A stretch of DNA of 64,000 nucleotides, from assembly GCF_004102725.1 (NCBI RefSeq), contig NZ_LHQS01000002.1, positions 62,001 through 126,000 of the forward strand, given 5' to 3'. Each line of letters opens with the position of its first letter. Positions within the stretch are counted from its first letter, which is position 1. This document shows positions 25,821 through 34,122 of this stretch, piece by piece. The translations under genes and the position numbers were made by a program. The DNA comes from Methanoculleus taiwanensis. Its GTDB lineage: Archaea; Halobacteriota; Methanomicrobia; Methanomicrobiales; Methanoculleaceae. The notes beneath the pieces were generated by a model, which worked only from the letters and a program-made list of their open reading frames with translations, was not told the origin of the DNA and made no database searches.

Positions 25821-26455
25821 CCGAACTCATCCTCGCCCTTGATGTCCTCGACCGGAAATCGGCGATTGCAATAGCAGAGGCCTCTGCCCCTCACGTCGAC
25901 GCGATTAAGATCGGGTATCCGCTGGTTCTCGCCGCAGGCCTCGGGATCGCCCGCGACCTCGGCGGCCTCGGCCTTCCGCTGATCGCCGATTTCAAGGTGG
26001 CCGATATCCCGAACACGAACCGCCTGATCTGCGAACAGGTCTTCGCGGCAGGATTCGATGCGATCATCGCACACGGATTCACCGGTTCCGATGCCGCGCG
26101 GGCATGCGTTGCAGCGGCGCACGAGACCGGCGGGGCGTGCTATATCGTTGCCGAGATGAGCCACCCCGGGGCGACCGAGTTCTTCCACGGGGGCACCGCC
26201 GAACGGCTTGCCGAGCTCGCGGTCACATCGCGTGCGGACGGTATCATCGCACCGGCAACCCGGCCGGAACGGATCGCGGTTCTCCGCGGGATCATCGGCA
26301 GCCGGACGATCTACTCTCCGGGTGTCGGGGCTCAGGGAGGCGACCCCGCGGTGGTGGCACGGCTGGTCGACGGTGTGATCGTCGGAAGAAGTATCTACGA
26401 GGCGCCCGACCCGGCCGCCGAGGCTGAACGTTACGCTGCCCGTATCCGCCAGTGA
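25817..26455 (+). CDS. pyrF: Orotidine-5'-phosphate decarboxylase
   Basis: 212 residues of the archaeal OMP decarboxylase family, last step of UMP synthesis. The catalytic array DxKxxD is ADFKVADIPNT (residues about 56-66), and the phosphate-binding C-terminal SPGVGAQGGD and DGVIVGRSIY motifs are intact, so a normal (beta/alpha)8 barrel is expected. The start overlaps the stop of the deoxyhypusine synthase gene by four bases. Nothing odd is seen. Confidence 0.96.
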   Translation: MTELILALDVLDRKSAIAIAEASAPHVDAIKIGYPLVLAAGLGIARDLGGLGLPLIADFKVADIPNTNRLICEQVFAAGFDAIIAHGFTGSDAARACVAAAHETGGACYIVAEMSHPGATEFFHGGTAERLAELAVTSRADGIIAPATRPERIAVLRGIIGSRTIYSPGVGAQGGDPAVVARLVDGVIVGRSIYEAPDPAAEAERYAARIRQ

Positions 26456-26555
26456 TGAGTATTCCGTTCCGATCCCGTCGGTGCACCCGCACTGACGGGG
26501 ATGACGAACCCTATGAGTTGCCTGAGGCGGATGCGGAGATGAGGACTTCTGAAGA

Positions 26556-26564
26556 TTTTAAATA
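26556..26564 (+). promoter_or_regulatory. TATA box, leaderless promoter of RNR-like zinc protein gene
   Basis: TTTTAAATA is centred 26 bases before the ATG at 26586, the distance at which archaeal transcription starts, so the mRNA is probably leaderless; no ribosome site is seen. Confidence 0.65.
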
Positions 26565-26585
26565 CCGTCCTGCATAAGTGATAGT

Positions 26586-26948
26586 ATGAACTGGAGCCCA
26601 CAGCAGCGAACAATTGTAGAAAAGTATCAGAGGCTCGAGGATATCCCCGTTGAGGAGCGGAGATACAAATGCCATACCTGTCACTTTGTTGTGGACGAAA
26701 TGCCCTGCCCCCACTGCGGCGAGACGCACCTTGAGATCATGTGCCCGCTCGATCACTGCTCCTGCCATCACACCATCGTCGAGCGGATTGAGTACTGTCC
26801 GCTCTGCGGCCGTGCCGTATGTCCGGAGTGCGGCAGTCACGACGTCGTCCAGATAAGCAGAGTGACCGGCTACATGCAGGACGTTGCTGGCTGGAATGCG
26901 GGGAAACAGCAGGAACTGAAGGACCGGGTTCACTACTCCGCCGTATGA
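26586..26948 (+). CDS. Stand-alone class III RNR-like zinc and glycyl-radical module
   Basis: 120 residues with eleven cysteines. Residues 71-96 run CPLC, CPECG, then SRVTGY, the same order and spacing as the zinc site and glycyl-radical loop at the very C-terminus of anaerobic ribonucleotide reductase NrdD, and the end (GWNAGKQQELKDRVHY) also matches NrdD C-termini. Gly95 would be the radical residue. The roughly 600-residue catalytic barrel is missing; instead the N-terminus has extra cysteine pairs (C29/C32, C41/C44, C53/C58/C60). It could be a small partner or repair piece for an RNR elsewhere, like YfiD for pyruvate formate-lyase, or a zinc protein of another role. It overlaps the cbiZ start (ATGA). 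Confidence 0.75.
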   Translation: MNWSPQQRTIVEKYQRLEDIPVEERRYKCHTCHFVVDEMPCPHCGETHLEIMCPLDHCSCHHTIVERIEYCPLCGRAVCPECGSHDVVQISRVTGYMQDVAGWNAGKQQELKDRVHYSAV

Positions 26949-27823
26949 GATACTTTCTTCGGGATACCACTCTTTTTCTTCGGGGAGCTTTTCGGGCGGC
27001 AAGCACCGGCCCCGGTGGCGGCTTTGCCAGGGTCACGACAATCTTCAACCACGCCGTTCCGAAGAACTTCGACCCTGCAGATGTTTCCCGGTACATGGGC
27101 GGGATCGTTACCGAACAGGGTTTTTCAAACGAATATTTCGGGCTGCTGACGGCAGTCCCGATGTGGAACCTCTGTATCCTTCAGTATGACTTTATCACGG
27201 TCTTCGTCACTGCCGCGGTGACCAACAGAAATCCCGACCCGCCCCATACAATTAACGTCGTCGTCTCGTCCCGGGAGGGTATGGCCGATGCGGCGCTCCT
27301 CGAGACGATCATCACGGTGACGGAAGCGAAAGCAGAGGCGCTCCGGTCTATGGGGCATGCATTCACCGGCACGACGACCGATGCCGTGGTGGTTGCGTGT
27401 GAGGGTGACGCCCCTCTGCATGAGTTTGCCGGTACGCTGACCGAGGTTGGCCGGCGCGTCTACGCGGCGGTGCTCTTCGGCGTTCAGGAGGCACTGAAAC
27501 GCGAGGAAGGTGCGGTGCATCGGAGTCGCCCTTCGTTCTTCATCTTCAGCAGGTACGGCGGAGAGCACTGGGTGGAGTGGATGCCCGAAGCGTGTCCGTA
27601 CTATCCCTGCCACTTCGAAGGGCAGCGGTGTGATTTCTGCTACTGCCCGTACTATCCGTGCAAGGATGAGACGCTCGGTGAATGGGTGGAGAGTTCCAGC
27701 GGCGGAAAGGTCTGGGCGTGCACGAAGTGCCTGCTCCTGCATATTCCGGAAGTAGCGGAGTATGTAAAAAGAAATCCGGAAGCGTCACTCACCGAAGTGA
27801 AGCGCTTTTCGGATAGTCTCTGA
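26945..27823 (+). CDS. cbiZ: Adenosylcobinamide amidohydrolase CbiZ fused to cysteine-rich small domain
   Basis: 292 residues. Residues about 1-205 match CbiZ, which cleaves adenosylcobinamide to adenosylcobyric acid in corrinoid salvage; the signature is GGGFARVTTIFNHAVPKNFD. The last 75 residues hold CPYYPCHFEGQRCDFCYCPYYPC and a later CTKC, the zf-like cysteine-rich small domain (PF04071 type), rarely linked to CbiZ in my knowledge. The start overlaps the previous stop by four bases and gives a sensible N-terminus. Coupling to an RNR-like module is suggestive, as class II RNRs need adenosylcobalamin, but this link is inference. Confidence 0.88.
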   Translation: MRYFLRDTTLFLRGAFRAASTGPGGGFARVTTIFNHAVPKNFDPADVSRYMGGIVTEQGFSNEYFGLLTAVPMWNLCILQYDFITVFVTAAVTNRNPDPPHTINVVVSSREGMADAALLETIITVTEAKAEALRSMGHAFTGTTTDAVVVACEGDAPLHEFAGTLTEVGRRVYAAVLFGVQEALKREEGAVHRSRPSFFIFSRYGGEHWVEWMPEACPYYPCHFEGQRCDFCYCPYYPCKDETLGEWVESSSGGKVWACTKCLLLHIPEVAEYVKRNPEASLTEVKRFSDSL

Positions 27824-27829
27824 AATGTA

Positions 27830-28024
27830 TTATTTCTCGGGTATTCCGAGCGCCTCGAGCATCTCGCCGAGCGGGATCCCGTGTGCCTGAGCCGCTTCCC
27901 TGACGGTTTCGTTGTTTGCAATGGCACACCCGAGGCAACCCATACCGAACCGGAAGAGAACCTGTGCAGACTCCGGTTTTTCACGCAGGAGTTCTGCAAT
28001 CGTGCTGTCTGCTGTTACTGCCAT
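27830..28024 (-). CDS. DUF1858 domain protein
   Basis: 64 residues, almost entirely a DUF1858 domain: STIAELLREKPESAQVLFRFGMGCLGCAIANNETVREAAQAHG. The CLGC pair is the conserved feature. In ScdA/YtfE-type proteins the related domain accompanies iron-sulfur repair; alone its role is unknown, perhaps a small redox or iron-sulfur partner. It converges on cbiZ with only six bases between the stops. No strong ribosome site is visible. Confidence 0.88.
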   Translation of the reverse strand: MAVTADSTIAELLREKPESAQVLFRFGMGCLGCAIANNETVREAAQAHGIPLGEMLEALGIPEK

Positions 28025-28236
28025 GCCATTTTTATTGTTGTTCCCGGTATATTATACGTTCGAGTGAATCCTCGCTACATAGGGAAACGGGAGCAAATTG
28101 TCCGTTGCTAGTTCCCGGCAGCCCGTGACGGCGGTGTCCGGCCATCCTGAAACGGAACCTCCGCCGAATTCATTTTCGCACCGCGCAGCCGTACGTTAAT
28201 ACTCTCACACACCCATATACACACTGGAGATGTAGT

Positions 28237-29463
28237 ATGACATTGTCTGAAGTAGCTGAAAGAATCTCCCAGAAAATTGAAGCAAAAGGTGTTTCTGTCG
28301 ACCGGCAGAAGGTCGAATCCAAACTCCGGCGCCTCGTTGACGAGTTCGGTGTCAATCTCGCCGAAGCCGAGCGGACGGTTATGAGCGACCTTGCCCGCGA
28401 ACATAAACTGACCGGCGTCGGCGGCACCTCGACCGAGATGCACCGGATCCATGATCTTGTGCCCGGAGAATGGGTGACGATCGAGGGCAAGATCGTCGCG
28501 CTGAGCCCGTCCCCCTCCCCGTCGATCGCGCAGAACGGCATCATCGCCGACTCGTCGGGCGCCATCCGGTTCGTCGCCTGGAGCCGCGGCAACCCTCCCG
28601 AGATGGAGTACGGGCAGTGGTATCGGATCGAGTCCGCCGTCATCAACGAGTACCGGGGTGCGCCAAACCTGACGATCCATTCCGGGACGACCATCTCGAC
28701 CGTGGAGAGCGACGTGCCGCTCATCCCGTCGATCACCCCGATTGCCGAGCTCAGGCCGGGAGTCGGCAGCGTCCGGGCGAAGACGGTGCAGGACTGGGAT
28801 GTTACCCACGACCGGATGCTTCAGACCGGGCTTCTCGGTGACGAGACCGGGACTATCAAGTTCGTCATCTGGAAAGAAGACGGCAAAGAGAAACTCGAAC
28901 CCGATACCGTCTATAACATCTACTACGCCGTTGTCGATGAGTACAACGGCAGGCTCTCCCTCACACTGAACTCCGCGATGTACATCGCAGACGAGGGCGA
29001 TATCGAGGTCGGGAGGAACGATACCGGAGCTTCGGGCGTTATCGTCCACGTCGCTCCTGGTTCCGGGCTTATCAAGCGCTGCCCCGTCGAAGGGTGCAAC
29101 CGGACGCTCTCCCGGCAGAACTACTGCCCCGTGCACGAGATCCAGCCGAACTTCCGCTACGACCTGCGTCTGAAGGCCGTGCTCGACGATGGAACCCGTG
29201 CCAGAAATATCCTCATCCAGCGTGATATCGTCGAGGAGCTTGCCTCCCTCACTCTGGAGGAGGCGATCGAGGTTGCGGAGAATAACCCTCTCGGGATGGA
29301 TGAGGTGTTCATCCGGGTCTCGAATGCCGTTCTCGGGCGCTACTATACCTGCGGTGGCAACGAGTTCGACGGGCGACTGCTGGTGAACCGGTGTGCTCCC
29401 ATGACCTTCGACCCGGCGGAACTTGCTCTACTGCTGAACCGTGCCGGAGGTGAAACAGCATGA
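28237..29463 (+). CDS. rpa: Replication protein A, multi-OB-fold single-strand DNA-binding protein
   Basis: 408 residues. Two clear OB folds lie at about 70-165 and 175-270, followed by a zinc finger (CPVEGCNRTLSRQNYCPVH, about residues 287-305) and a C-terminal third fold, the plan of euryarchaeal RPA. It coats single-stranded DNA in replication and repair. A GGAGATGTAGT ribosome site precedes the ATG, and GTTAATAC at about 28194-28201 is a likely TATA element. The next gene overlaps by four bases, and the pair is the usual RPA/RPA-associated protein operon. Confidence 0.95.
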   Translation: MTLSEVAERISQKIEAKGVSVDRQKVESKLRRLVDEFGVNLAEAERTVMSDLAREHKLTGVGGTSTEMHRIHDLVPGEWVTIEGKIVALSPSPSPSIAQNGIIADSSGAIRFVAWSRGNPPEMEYGQWYRIESAVINEYRGAPNLTIHSGTTISTVESDVPLIPSITPIAELRPGVGSVRAKTVQDWDVTHDRMLQTGLLGDETGTIKFVIWKEDGKEKLEPDTVYNIYYAVVDEYNGRLSLTLNSAMYIADEGDIEVGRNDTGASGVIVHVAPGSGLIKRCPVEGCNRTLSRQNYCPVHEIQPNFRYDLRLKAVLDDGTRARNILIQRDIVEELASLTLEEAIEVAENNPLGMDEVFIRVSNAVLGRYYTCGGNEFDGRLLVNRCAPMTFDPAELALLLNRAGGETA

Positions 29464-30029
29464 ACCGCCGACAGATCTCCTACGAACGTGAGCCCGCACG
29501 CAGGGTCTTTGCATCGGAGCTCCGCGAGACACGCGTCCAGTTCAAGGAAGGCGAGGACGAAAAGAGTCCGACCTATGTCCTCCTCCCGAGCGGAGTCCGG
29601 GCGAATCGTATCCTCATCGTCGGGACACTCACCGAGAAGCAGCGGCAGGGTGACCAGAACATCTTCTACCGCGGCCGGGTCGCCGACCCGACCGGTCCGT
29701 TCTTCATCATGGCCGGTTCGTATCAGCCTGAGGCGATGCAGCAGATTGCCAGGATCGAACCTCCGGCATTCGTCGCGGTCGTCGGCAAACCCAATATCTT
29801 CGAGACGCCCGATGGGAAGTCTCTCCTCTCCATCCGTGTTGAGTCGATATCCGTCGTCGACCGGGAAACTCGCGATCTCTGGGTGCTCGATACCGCCCGG
29901 GATACGCTTGACCGTATCGATGCGATGGGAACGACCGAGGATTCACAGAGAGCGCAGGAAGAGTATAGCATAAAGCCTGAGCTCTACCGGAAGATGGTAT
30001 ACGACGCACTCTCCCAGATCCACCTCTAG
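29460..30029 (+). CDS. RPA-associated protein (COG3390)
   Basis: 189 residues, the COG3390 partner found next to euryarchaeal RPA genes. An OB fold is suggested at about 48-135 (ANRILIVGTLTEKQRQGDQNIFYRGRVADPTGPFFIMAG), followed by a helical tail (KPELYRKMVYDALSQ). In relatives such as those of Haloferax the RPA-associated proteins function with their cognate RPA in DNA repair. Start overlaps the rpa stop (ATGA), indicating coupled translation. Confidence 0.93.
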   Translation: MNRRQISYEREPARRVFASELRETRVQFKEGEDEKSPTYVLLPSGVRANRILIVGTLTEKQRQGDQNIFYRGRVADPTGPFFIMAGSYQPEAMQQIARIEPPAFVAVVGKPNIFETPDGKSLLSIRVESISVVDRETRDLWVLDTARDTLDRIDAMGTTEDSQRAQEEYSIKPELYRKMVYDALSQIHL

Positions 30030-30116
30030 ATCCAGGATTCTTCCCCTCCCCTTTTTCGGCACCGCTCCCTCTCCGCCCGGGTGGAAAAGCCGGCTGCGAT
30101 GCCTGCTGTTCAGCGG

Positions 30117-30770
30117 TTAATCGCTGCTCTCGAGCTCGGAGTCTGCCCTGGTTCCTTTCCACTCGCCTTTGAGCTCGGGATAGTCGGTGAGAATCTTGCT
30201 GACCGTGCTTCTGCTGACGTCGAACATCCTGCAGATCTGGCTGATGCTCGTGCCCGCCTGCCGGATGGTGAGCAGCGCCTCGATCTGCCCCTCATTGAGT
30301 GCCTTCGGCCTTCCGATTGTCTTTCTTCCTTTTCGGAGCGTCTTCTTCACGCTGGTTGCCGGCACCTTCTGGACGGTGTCCCGGTACTGATCCATAAATT
30401 CGAGGAAGTTGCCGATGGATTCCTGTCGCTGCTCCGGGTCATCCGTCGCACCAAAGAAGTCTTTTGTGGCGCAGTAGACGGTATATTCCGCATCATTCAA
30501 TGCTTTGAGTGCCTGGAGACAGTGATCCGGATTCTTCGCAAAGTCGCAGAGATTATAGAGAATAATGGTGTTTTGCCCCTGTGCGCAGCAGTAATCCAGC
30601 ATCTCCTGGTATGACTCGCGCTTCTCGGGGGGGACTGCGTTCATCCGGTGGTCGTGGTAGATCCTGGTGATATTAAATCGATATTTACAGAAGTTCTCGA
30701 CTTCACCTTTCTGAACCTCTAAATCCCCCTTTCTTTTTGTATTTAGATACACGACTGCATCTTTTTTCAT
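30117..30770 (-). CDS. Serine-recombinase-like DNA-binding protein lacking catalytic residues
   Basis: 217 residues. The N-terminal half is laid out like a serine resolvase catalytic domain (VVYLNTKRKGDLEVQKGEVENFC), but the YxRVS motif reads YLNTK, so the catalytic serine and first arginine are missing, and the later DRLxR motif reads CDFAKN. The C-terminal 65 residues are an intact Hin-type helix-turn-helix (GRPKALNEGQIEALLTIRQAGTSISQICRMFDVSRSTVSKIL). It probably binds DNA as a regulator or structural protein and cannot recombine. The TATA element CATAAATAG near 30798 implies a leaderless mRNA. It converges on the RPA operon; no inverted repeats or partner transposase are seen. Confidence 0.85.
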   Translation of the reverse strand: MKKDAVVYLNTKRKGDLEVQKGEVENFCKYRFNITRIYHDHRMNAVPPEKRESYQEMLDYCCAQGQNTIILYNLCDFAKNPDHCLQALKALNDAEYTVYCATKDFFGATDDPEQRQESIGNFLEFMDQYRDTVQKVPATSVKKTLRKGRKTIGRPKALNEGQIEALLTIRQAGTSISQICRMFDVSRSTVSKILTDYPELKGEWKGTRADSELESSD

Positions 30771-30903
30771 TCGCCAAATGGTATTGTATACTACTATTTA
30801 TGATTTCCGAAGAAGCGCGGCAGTTCTCCCCTGACAGAGCTCCGGGGGGCCGGTGGAGCGTTCCTGGGTGGTATTCTGCAGAAAAAAGGTATGTATTCCT
30901 GAA

Positions 30904-31569
30904 TTACCGGGAACTCCATTTCTCCACAACGTCTTTGCCCTCGATGAAGACAAGGCCGTGCTTGCGGGCGTATGCCTTCGCGTCCTCCTTTGAGAGTGCA
31001 CACCCTGTCTCGTCGTCGAGCATCTCGCAGACCGTGACCGCCGGTGTTACTCCGGCAAGTTCGGCGAGAGCGATGGAGAGCTCGGTCTGCCCGCACCGCT
31101 CATCGAGCAGCCGGTCGGCAGCCCGCAGGAGCGGGACGTGCCCGGGCGTCCGGAACGAAGCGCCGAAGTTCGTGCCGCCGCCGTTGAGGGAACGCTTCAC
31201 CTGTTCGGCGACGGCCCGTATTGTAAGCGAACGATCGTTGTCGGTTATGCCGGTGAACGTCTCCCGGTGGTTGACCCAGAGAGAGAAGGAGGAGTGACTC
31301 TTCGGATCGTAGGGAATATCTCCGTCTCTCTCGACGAGGTTGCCTGACCCGAGGATCTCCCTCGCAAACGGGAGTCCGAGTCTCTTCGCTGCCTCGGGGT
31401 GGACGGCGGTGCAGATCAGGCCGCCTGCATCCTTCCGCATCTGCCGCACATGGGCGGGAGTCACCGCATCCGCCAGAATCGTAAGGTCAGTCTCCCGTTC
31501 CCGATCGTCAAAATCATACAGCAGAATGAATTCGCCGTTTGCCAGTGCTCGTAGTGCTTCATGCATCAT
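30904..31569 (-). CDS. ribB: 3,4-dihydroxy-2-butanone 4-phosphate synthase
   Basis: 221 residues. It converts ribulose 5-phosphate to dihydroxybutanone phosphate and formate for riboflavin synthesis. The acidic loop DFDDRERETDL (residues 19-29) and SFRTPGHVPLL are present. The metal/substrate histidine normally in GHTE is glutamine here (GQTE, Q161), which deserves attention. ATG at 31569 has a GGTGGAG site; the next codon is also ATG. The start overlaps the 3' end of ribK by 11 bases, so the two riboflavin genes are translationally coupled and share the ribK promoter. Confidence 0.93.
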   Translation of the reverse strand: MMHEALRALANGEFILLYDFDDRERETDLTILADAVTPAHVRQMRKDAGGLICTAVHPEAAKRLGLPFAREILGSGNLVERDGDIPYDPKSHSSFSLWVNHRETFTGITDNDRSLTIRAVAEQVKRSLNGGGTNFGASFRTPGHVPLLRAADRLLDERCGQTELSIALAELAGVTPAVTVCEMLDDETGCALSKEDAKAYARKHGLVFIEGKDVVEKWSSR

Positions 31570-32230
31570 AGGTAATCTCCACCTCGACGGTATCGTTATC
31601 GGTGAGCGAAAGCTCCTTCCTAAGCTCGCATCCGGCGATAACCTCGATGATATCTTCAGGGTAGTGTGTTCGTGTCGGGACGACGATCGCACAGGGGTGC
31701 CCTCCTATCCGGCATGGTAGGGCATATGCGCCGCCGAAAGTTCTGTTGTCGGCGGTAAAACCGTCGATATCTATCCAGTGCCGCGTGTCGAGTTCTTTTC
31801 GCACCTGAATGCTGAGTGGGTTGAGCCGTATATTCAGGGTGCCGGGGTATGGTTCGAACCCGAGTTTCTCTGCAAACTGTTCGCGGTAATGGGGTATGCT
31901 CATGTAGTAGCGTCCTTCTCCAAGGCCGCTTATTACAGTGCCCGCAAGAGTATGGCGTTCTTTCTTCCGGCTGAATATCCGTGCATACTCGGTGTACTCC
32001 CGCTTGAGCTCGCTCTCACCTTGCGGCGTGACGGCGACGTACTGGCCGTCCGGTCGAAGCGACCTCGTGATCAGATTCTGGCGTTCGAGTGAGATGAGGC
32101 GGCGGGAGGCGGTCTGGGGGCTGATATCCAGCGATTTCCCGAATGTCTGGGATGACATCCATATCGGCCCGCTGCATCCGCCAAGCAGGGCGATCGCTTT
32201 GAGGCACTGCAGATCTTCTGCCACGACCAT
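31559..32230 (-). CDS. ribK: CTP-dependent riboflavin kinase with N-terminal winged helix (RbkR type)
   Basis: 223 residues. Residues about 5-90 form a winged helix-turn-helix (WMSSQTFGKSLDISPQTASRRLISLERQNLITRSL), and 95-223 the archaeal CTP-dependent riboflavin kinase barrel (GTVISGLGEGRYYMSIPHY, PYPGTLNIRLN). Such bifunctional proteins (RbkR) make FMN and also regulate riboflavin genes. The ATG at 32230 is preferred over a TTG at 32239. The minus-strand TATA element is 28 bases upstream, so the mRNA is probably leaderless, and an imperfect inverted repeat lies between TATA and start, as an autoregulatory operator would. Confidence 0.93.
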   Translation of the reverse strand: MVVAEDLQCLKAIALLGGCSGPIWMSSQTFGKSLDISPQTASRRLISLERQNLITRSLRPDGQYVAVTPQGESELKREYTEYARIFSRKKERHTLAGTVISGLGEGRYYMSIPHYREQFAEKLGFEPYPGTLNIRLNPLSIQVRKELDTRHWIDIDGFTADNRTFGGAYALPCRIGGHPCAIVVPTRTHYPEDIIEVIAGCELRKELSLTDNDTVEVEITYDA

Positions 32231-32262
32231 ATGTATCAAAATTGAGATGCATACTATATATG
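32231..32262 (-). promoter_or_regulatory. ribK-ribB promoter with candidate operator
   Basis: The minus-strand TATA is CATATATAG (32254-32262). Between it and the start codon lies ATGTATC, eight bases, GATGCAT (32231-32252), an inverted repeat with one mismatch. A repressor bound here would block transcription initiation. Confidence 0.5.
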
Positions 32263-32332
32263 GGTTGTCATCTCTGCCTGCCCCGGCACGTCCGGCGGAT
32301 CCCTTTCGTGAAATGTCGATATGCCATACGCT

Positions 32333-32345
32333 AATTTTTTAAGTA
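32333..32345 (+). promoter_or_regulatory. TATA region of mevalonate operon, flanked by inverted repeat
   Basis: AATTTTTTAAGTA is centred 27 bases before the ATG at 32366, so the mRNA is likely leaderless. It is enclosed by perfect 7-bp inverted repeats ATGCCAT (32321-32327) and ATGGCAT (32361-32367), the latter including the start codon. Confidence 0.5.
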
Positions 32346-32365
32346 TCGGTGCCAACCTAGATGGC

Positions 32366-33076
32366 ATGAAATCCGGATTGCGTCATCAGCTTGCCGAGAA
32401 AATGGCGGGTGAGATTACGCTTTCGGACTCTCCCGGGAAGGCTTTGAAGAAATGGCGGATGAGTTTCAATATTCCTCAGGGAATACTGGCAGATCGCCTC
32501 GGAGTCTCTCCTTCAGTTATCAGCGACTATGAAAGTGGACGTCGAAAGAGTCCCGGAACGGCCATTGTCGGAAAGATCGTCGATACCATCCTGAATATCG
32601 ACGAGGACAACGGCAGCAAGTACATCAACAAATTTGCAAAAATTCTGTACAGTGAATTTGACGAAGACGTCATCTACGACATCCACGAGTATGCATCACC
32701 CGTTGCCCTCGAAGATTTTTCAAAGGCCATCGACTGCACCTGTCTCTGCGGTTCGATGGATCAGACGATCTTCGGGTATACGATCATCAACAGCCTGAAT
32801 GCAATCCTGCAACTCTCGTCAAGCGAGTTCAACCGGATCTATGGATGGAGTACCGAACGGGCGCTGATATTCACCGACGTCTCCAACGGAAAATCTCCGA
32901 TGGTGGCGATCCGGGTCACGCCGTTCAAACCCCGCTGCGTCATCCTGCAGGGGATAACCTCCGAACTGGTGCATCCGCTGATACCGAGGCTTGCAGAGAA
33001 GGACAGGATTACCGTGCTGTGCACACGAATGGATGTCGAGACGATCATCAGTTCCTTACGAGGAGAGTTATGGTAG
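32366..33076 (+). CDS. COG1709-type HTH regulator of mevalonate operon
   Basis: 236 residues. A Cro/CI-type helix-turn-helix lies at about 30-75 ([33 protein letters not shown]); the remaining 150 residues are a C-terminal domain with the conserved stretch [21 protein letters not shown], which may bind a ligand. This is the archaeal COG1709 family. The ATG at 32366 is chosen from TATA spacing; an in-frame ATG at 32321 lies upstream of the TATA element. The stop overlaps the HMG-CoA synthase start by seven bases, so it is the first gene of the operon and its natural candidate regulator, which is inference. Confidence 0.88.
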   Translation: MKSGLRHQLAEKMAGEITLSDSPGKALKKWRMSFNIPQGILADRLGVSPSVISDYESGRRKSPGTAIVGKIVDTILNIDEDNGSKYINKFAKILYSEFDEDVIYDIHEYASPVALEDFSKAIDCTCLCGSMDQTIFGYTIINSLNAILQLSSSEFNRIYGWSTERALIFTDVSNGKSPMVAIRVTPFKPRCVILQGITSELVHPLIPRLAEKDRITVLCTRMDVETIISSLRGELW

Positions 33077-34122
33077 GCATATATTCATACGGTGTCTACA
33101 TCCCGCGATTCAGGATTAAGATCCCCGAGATCGCGCGGGTGTGGGGCGCCAACGCAGACGACATTACAAAAGGGCTCGGCGTCTTTGAAAAGTCCGTCCC
33201 CGATATGGACGAGGACACCGCCACGATCGCCGTCGAGGCGTCACGGGCGGCAATGCGGCGGAGAAAGATTGATCCAGCGAAGATCGGTGCGATCTACGTC
33301 GGGAGCGAATCGCACCCGTACGCCGTCAAACCCACTGCCTGCACGGTCGGCGAGGCGATAGGCGCGACGCCGTACATGACCGCTGCCGACTACGAGTTTG
33401 CCTGCAAGGCCGGAACCGCCGCGATTCAGACCTGTATGGGTCTTGTCAAGAGCGGGATGGTGACCTTCGGGATGGCCGTTGGTGCTGACGTTGCCCAGGG
33501 GGCACCCGGCGACGCGCTCGAGTACACCGCCGCGGCCGGCGGAGCTGCATTCGTGCTCGGAGAGAACGACCCAATAGCCGTCATCAACCACACCTGTTCG
33601 TTCACCACCGATACGCCGGACTTCTGGCGGCGTGAAGGGCAGAACTTCCCCCGGCACGGCGGGCGGTTCACCGGCGATCCCGGATACTTCAAGCACGTCC
33701 AGGGGGCTGCACGCCTGATGCTCGAGCAGATGGGAAAAGAACCTTCCGACTACGACTATGCGGTTTTCCATCAGCCGAATGCGAAGTTCCCGCAGCGCGT
33801 GGCGAAGATGCTTGGGTTTACCGGAGAGCAGATCAAGCCGGGGCTCGTCGTCCCGCGGCTCGGCAACACCTACAGCGGTGCGTCCATGGTAGGCCTTGCG
33901 GCGACGCTCGATATCGCAGAACCGGGTGACCGGATCTTCGTGACCTCGTTCGGGTCGGGTGCCGGGAGCGACGCTTTTGATATCGAGGTGACCGACGCCA
34001 TCGCATCGGACTCGTTCGACCGGGATTGCGCTCCTTCCGTCGAGAAACTCCTCGCAAATCCCACGTATGTCGACTATGCACTGTATGCCAAGCACAAAGG
34101 AAAGATCGTGATGCAGCGATGA
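33070..34122 (+). CDS. Archaeal hydroxymethylglutaryl-CoA synthase
   Basis: 350 residues, thiolase-fold. The nucleophilic cysteine is in the motif [12 protein letters not shown], with the glutamate in the preceding part and histidine in [20 protein letters not shown] closes the site. It condenses acetoacetyl-CoA with acetyl-CoA to HMG-CoA for archaeal lipid isoprenoids. The start ATG has an AGGAGAG site and overlaps the regulator stop. It overlaps the thiolase start (ATGA). Archaeal HMG-CoA synthase, thiolase and DUF35 protein are known to form one complex that channels acetoacetyl-CoA, matching this gene order. Confidence 0.95.
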   Translation: MVGIYSYGVYIPRFRIKIPEIARVWGANADDITKGLGVFEKSVPDMDEDTATIAVEASRAAMRRRKIDPAKIGAIYVGSESHPYAVKPTACTVGEAIGATPYMTAADYEFACKAGTAAIQTCMGLVKSGMVTFGMAVGADVAQGAPGDALEYTAAAGGAAFVLGENDPIAVINHTCSFTTDTPDFWRREGQNFPRHGGRFTGDPGYFKHVQGAARLMLEQMGKEPSDYDYAVFHQPNAKFPQRVAKMLGFTGEQIKPGLVVPRLGNTYSGASMVGLAATLDIAEPGDRIFVTSFGSGAGSDAFDIEVTDAIASDSFDRDCAPSVEKLLANPTYVDYALYAKHKGKIVMQR

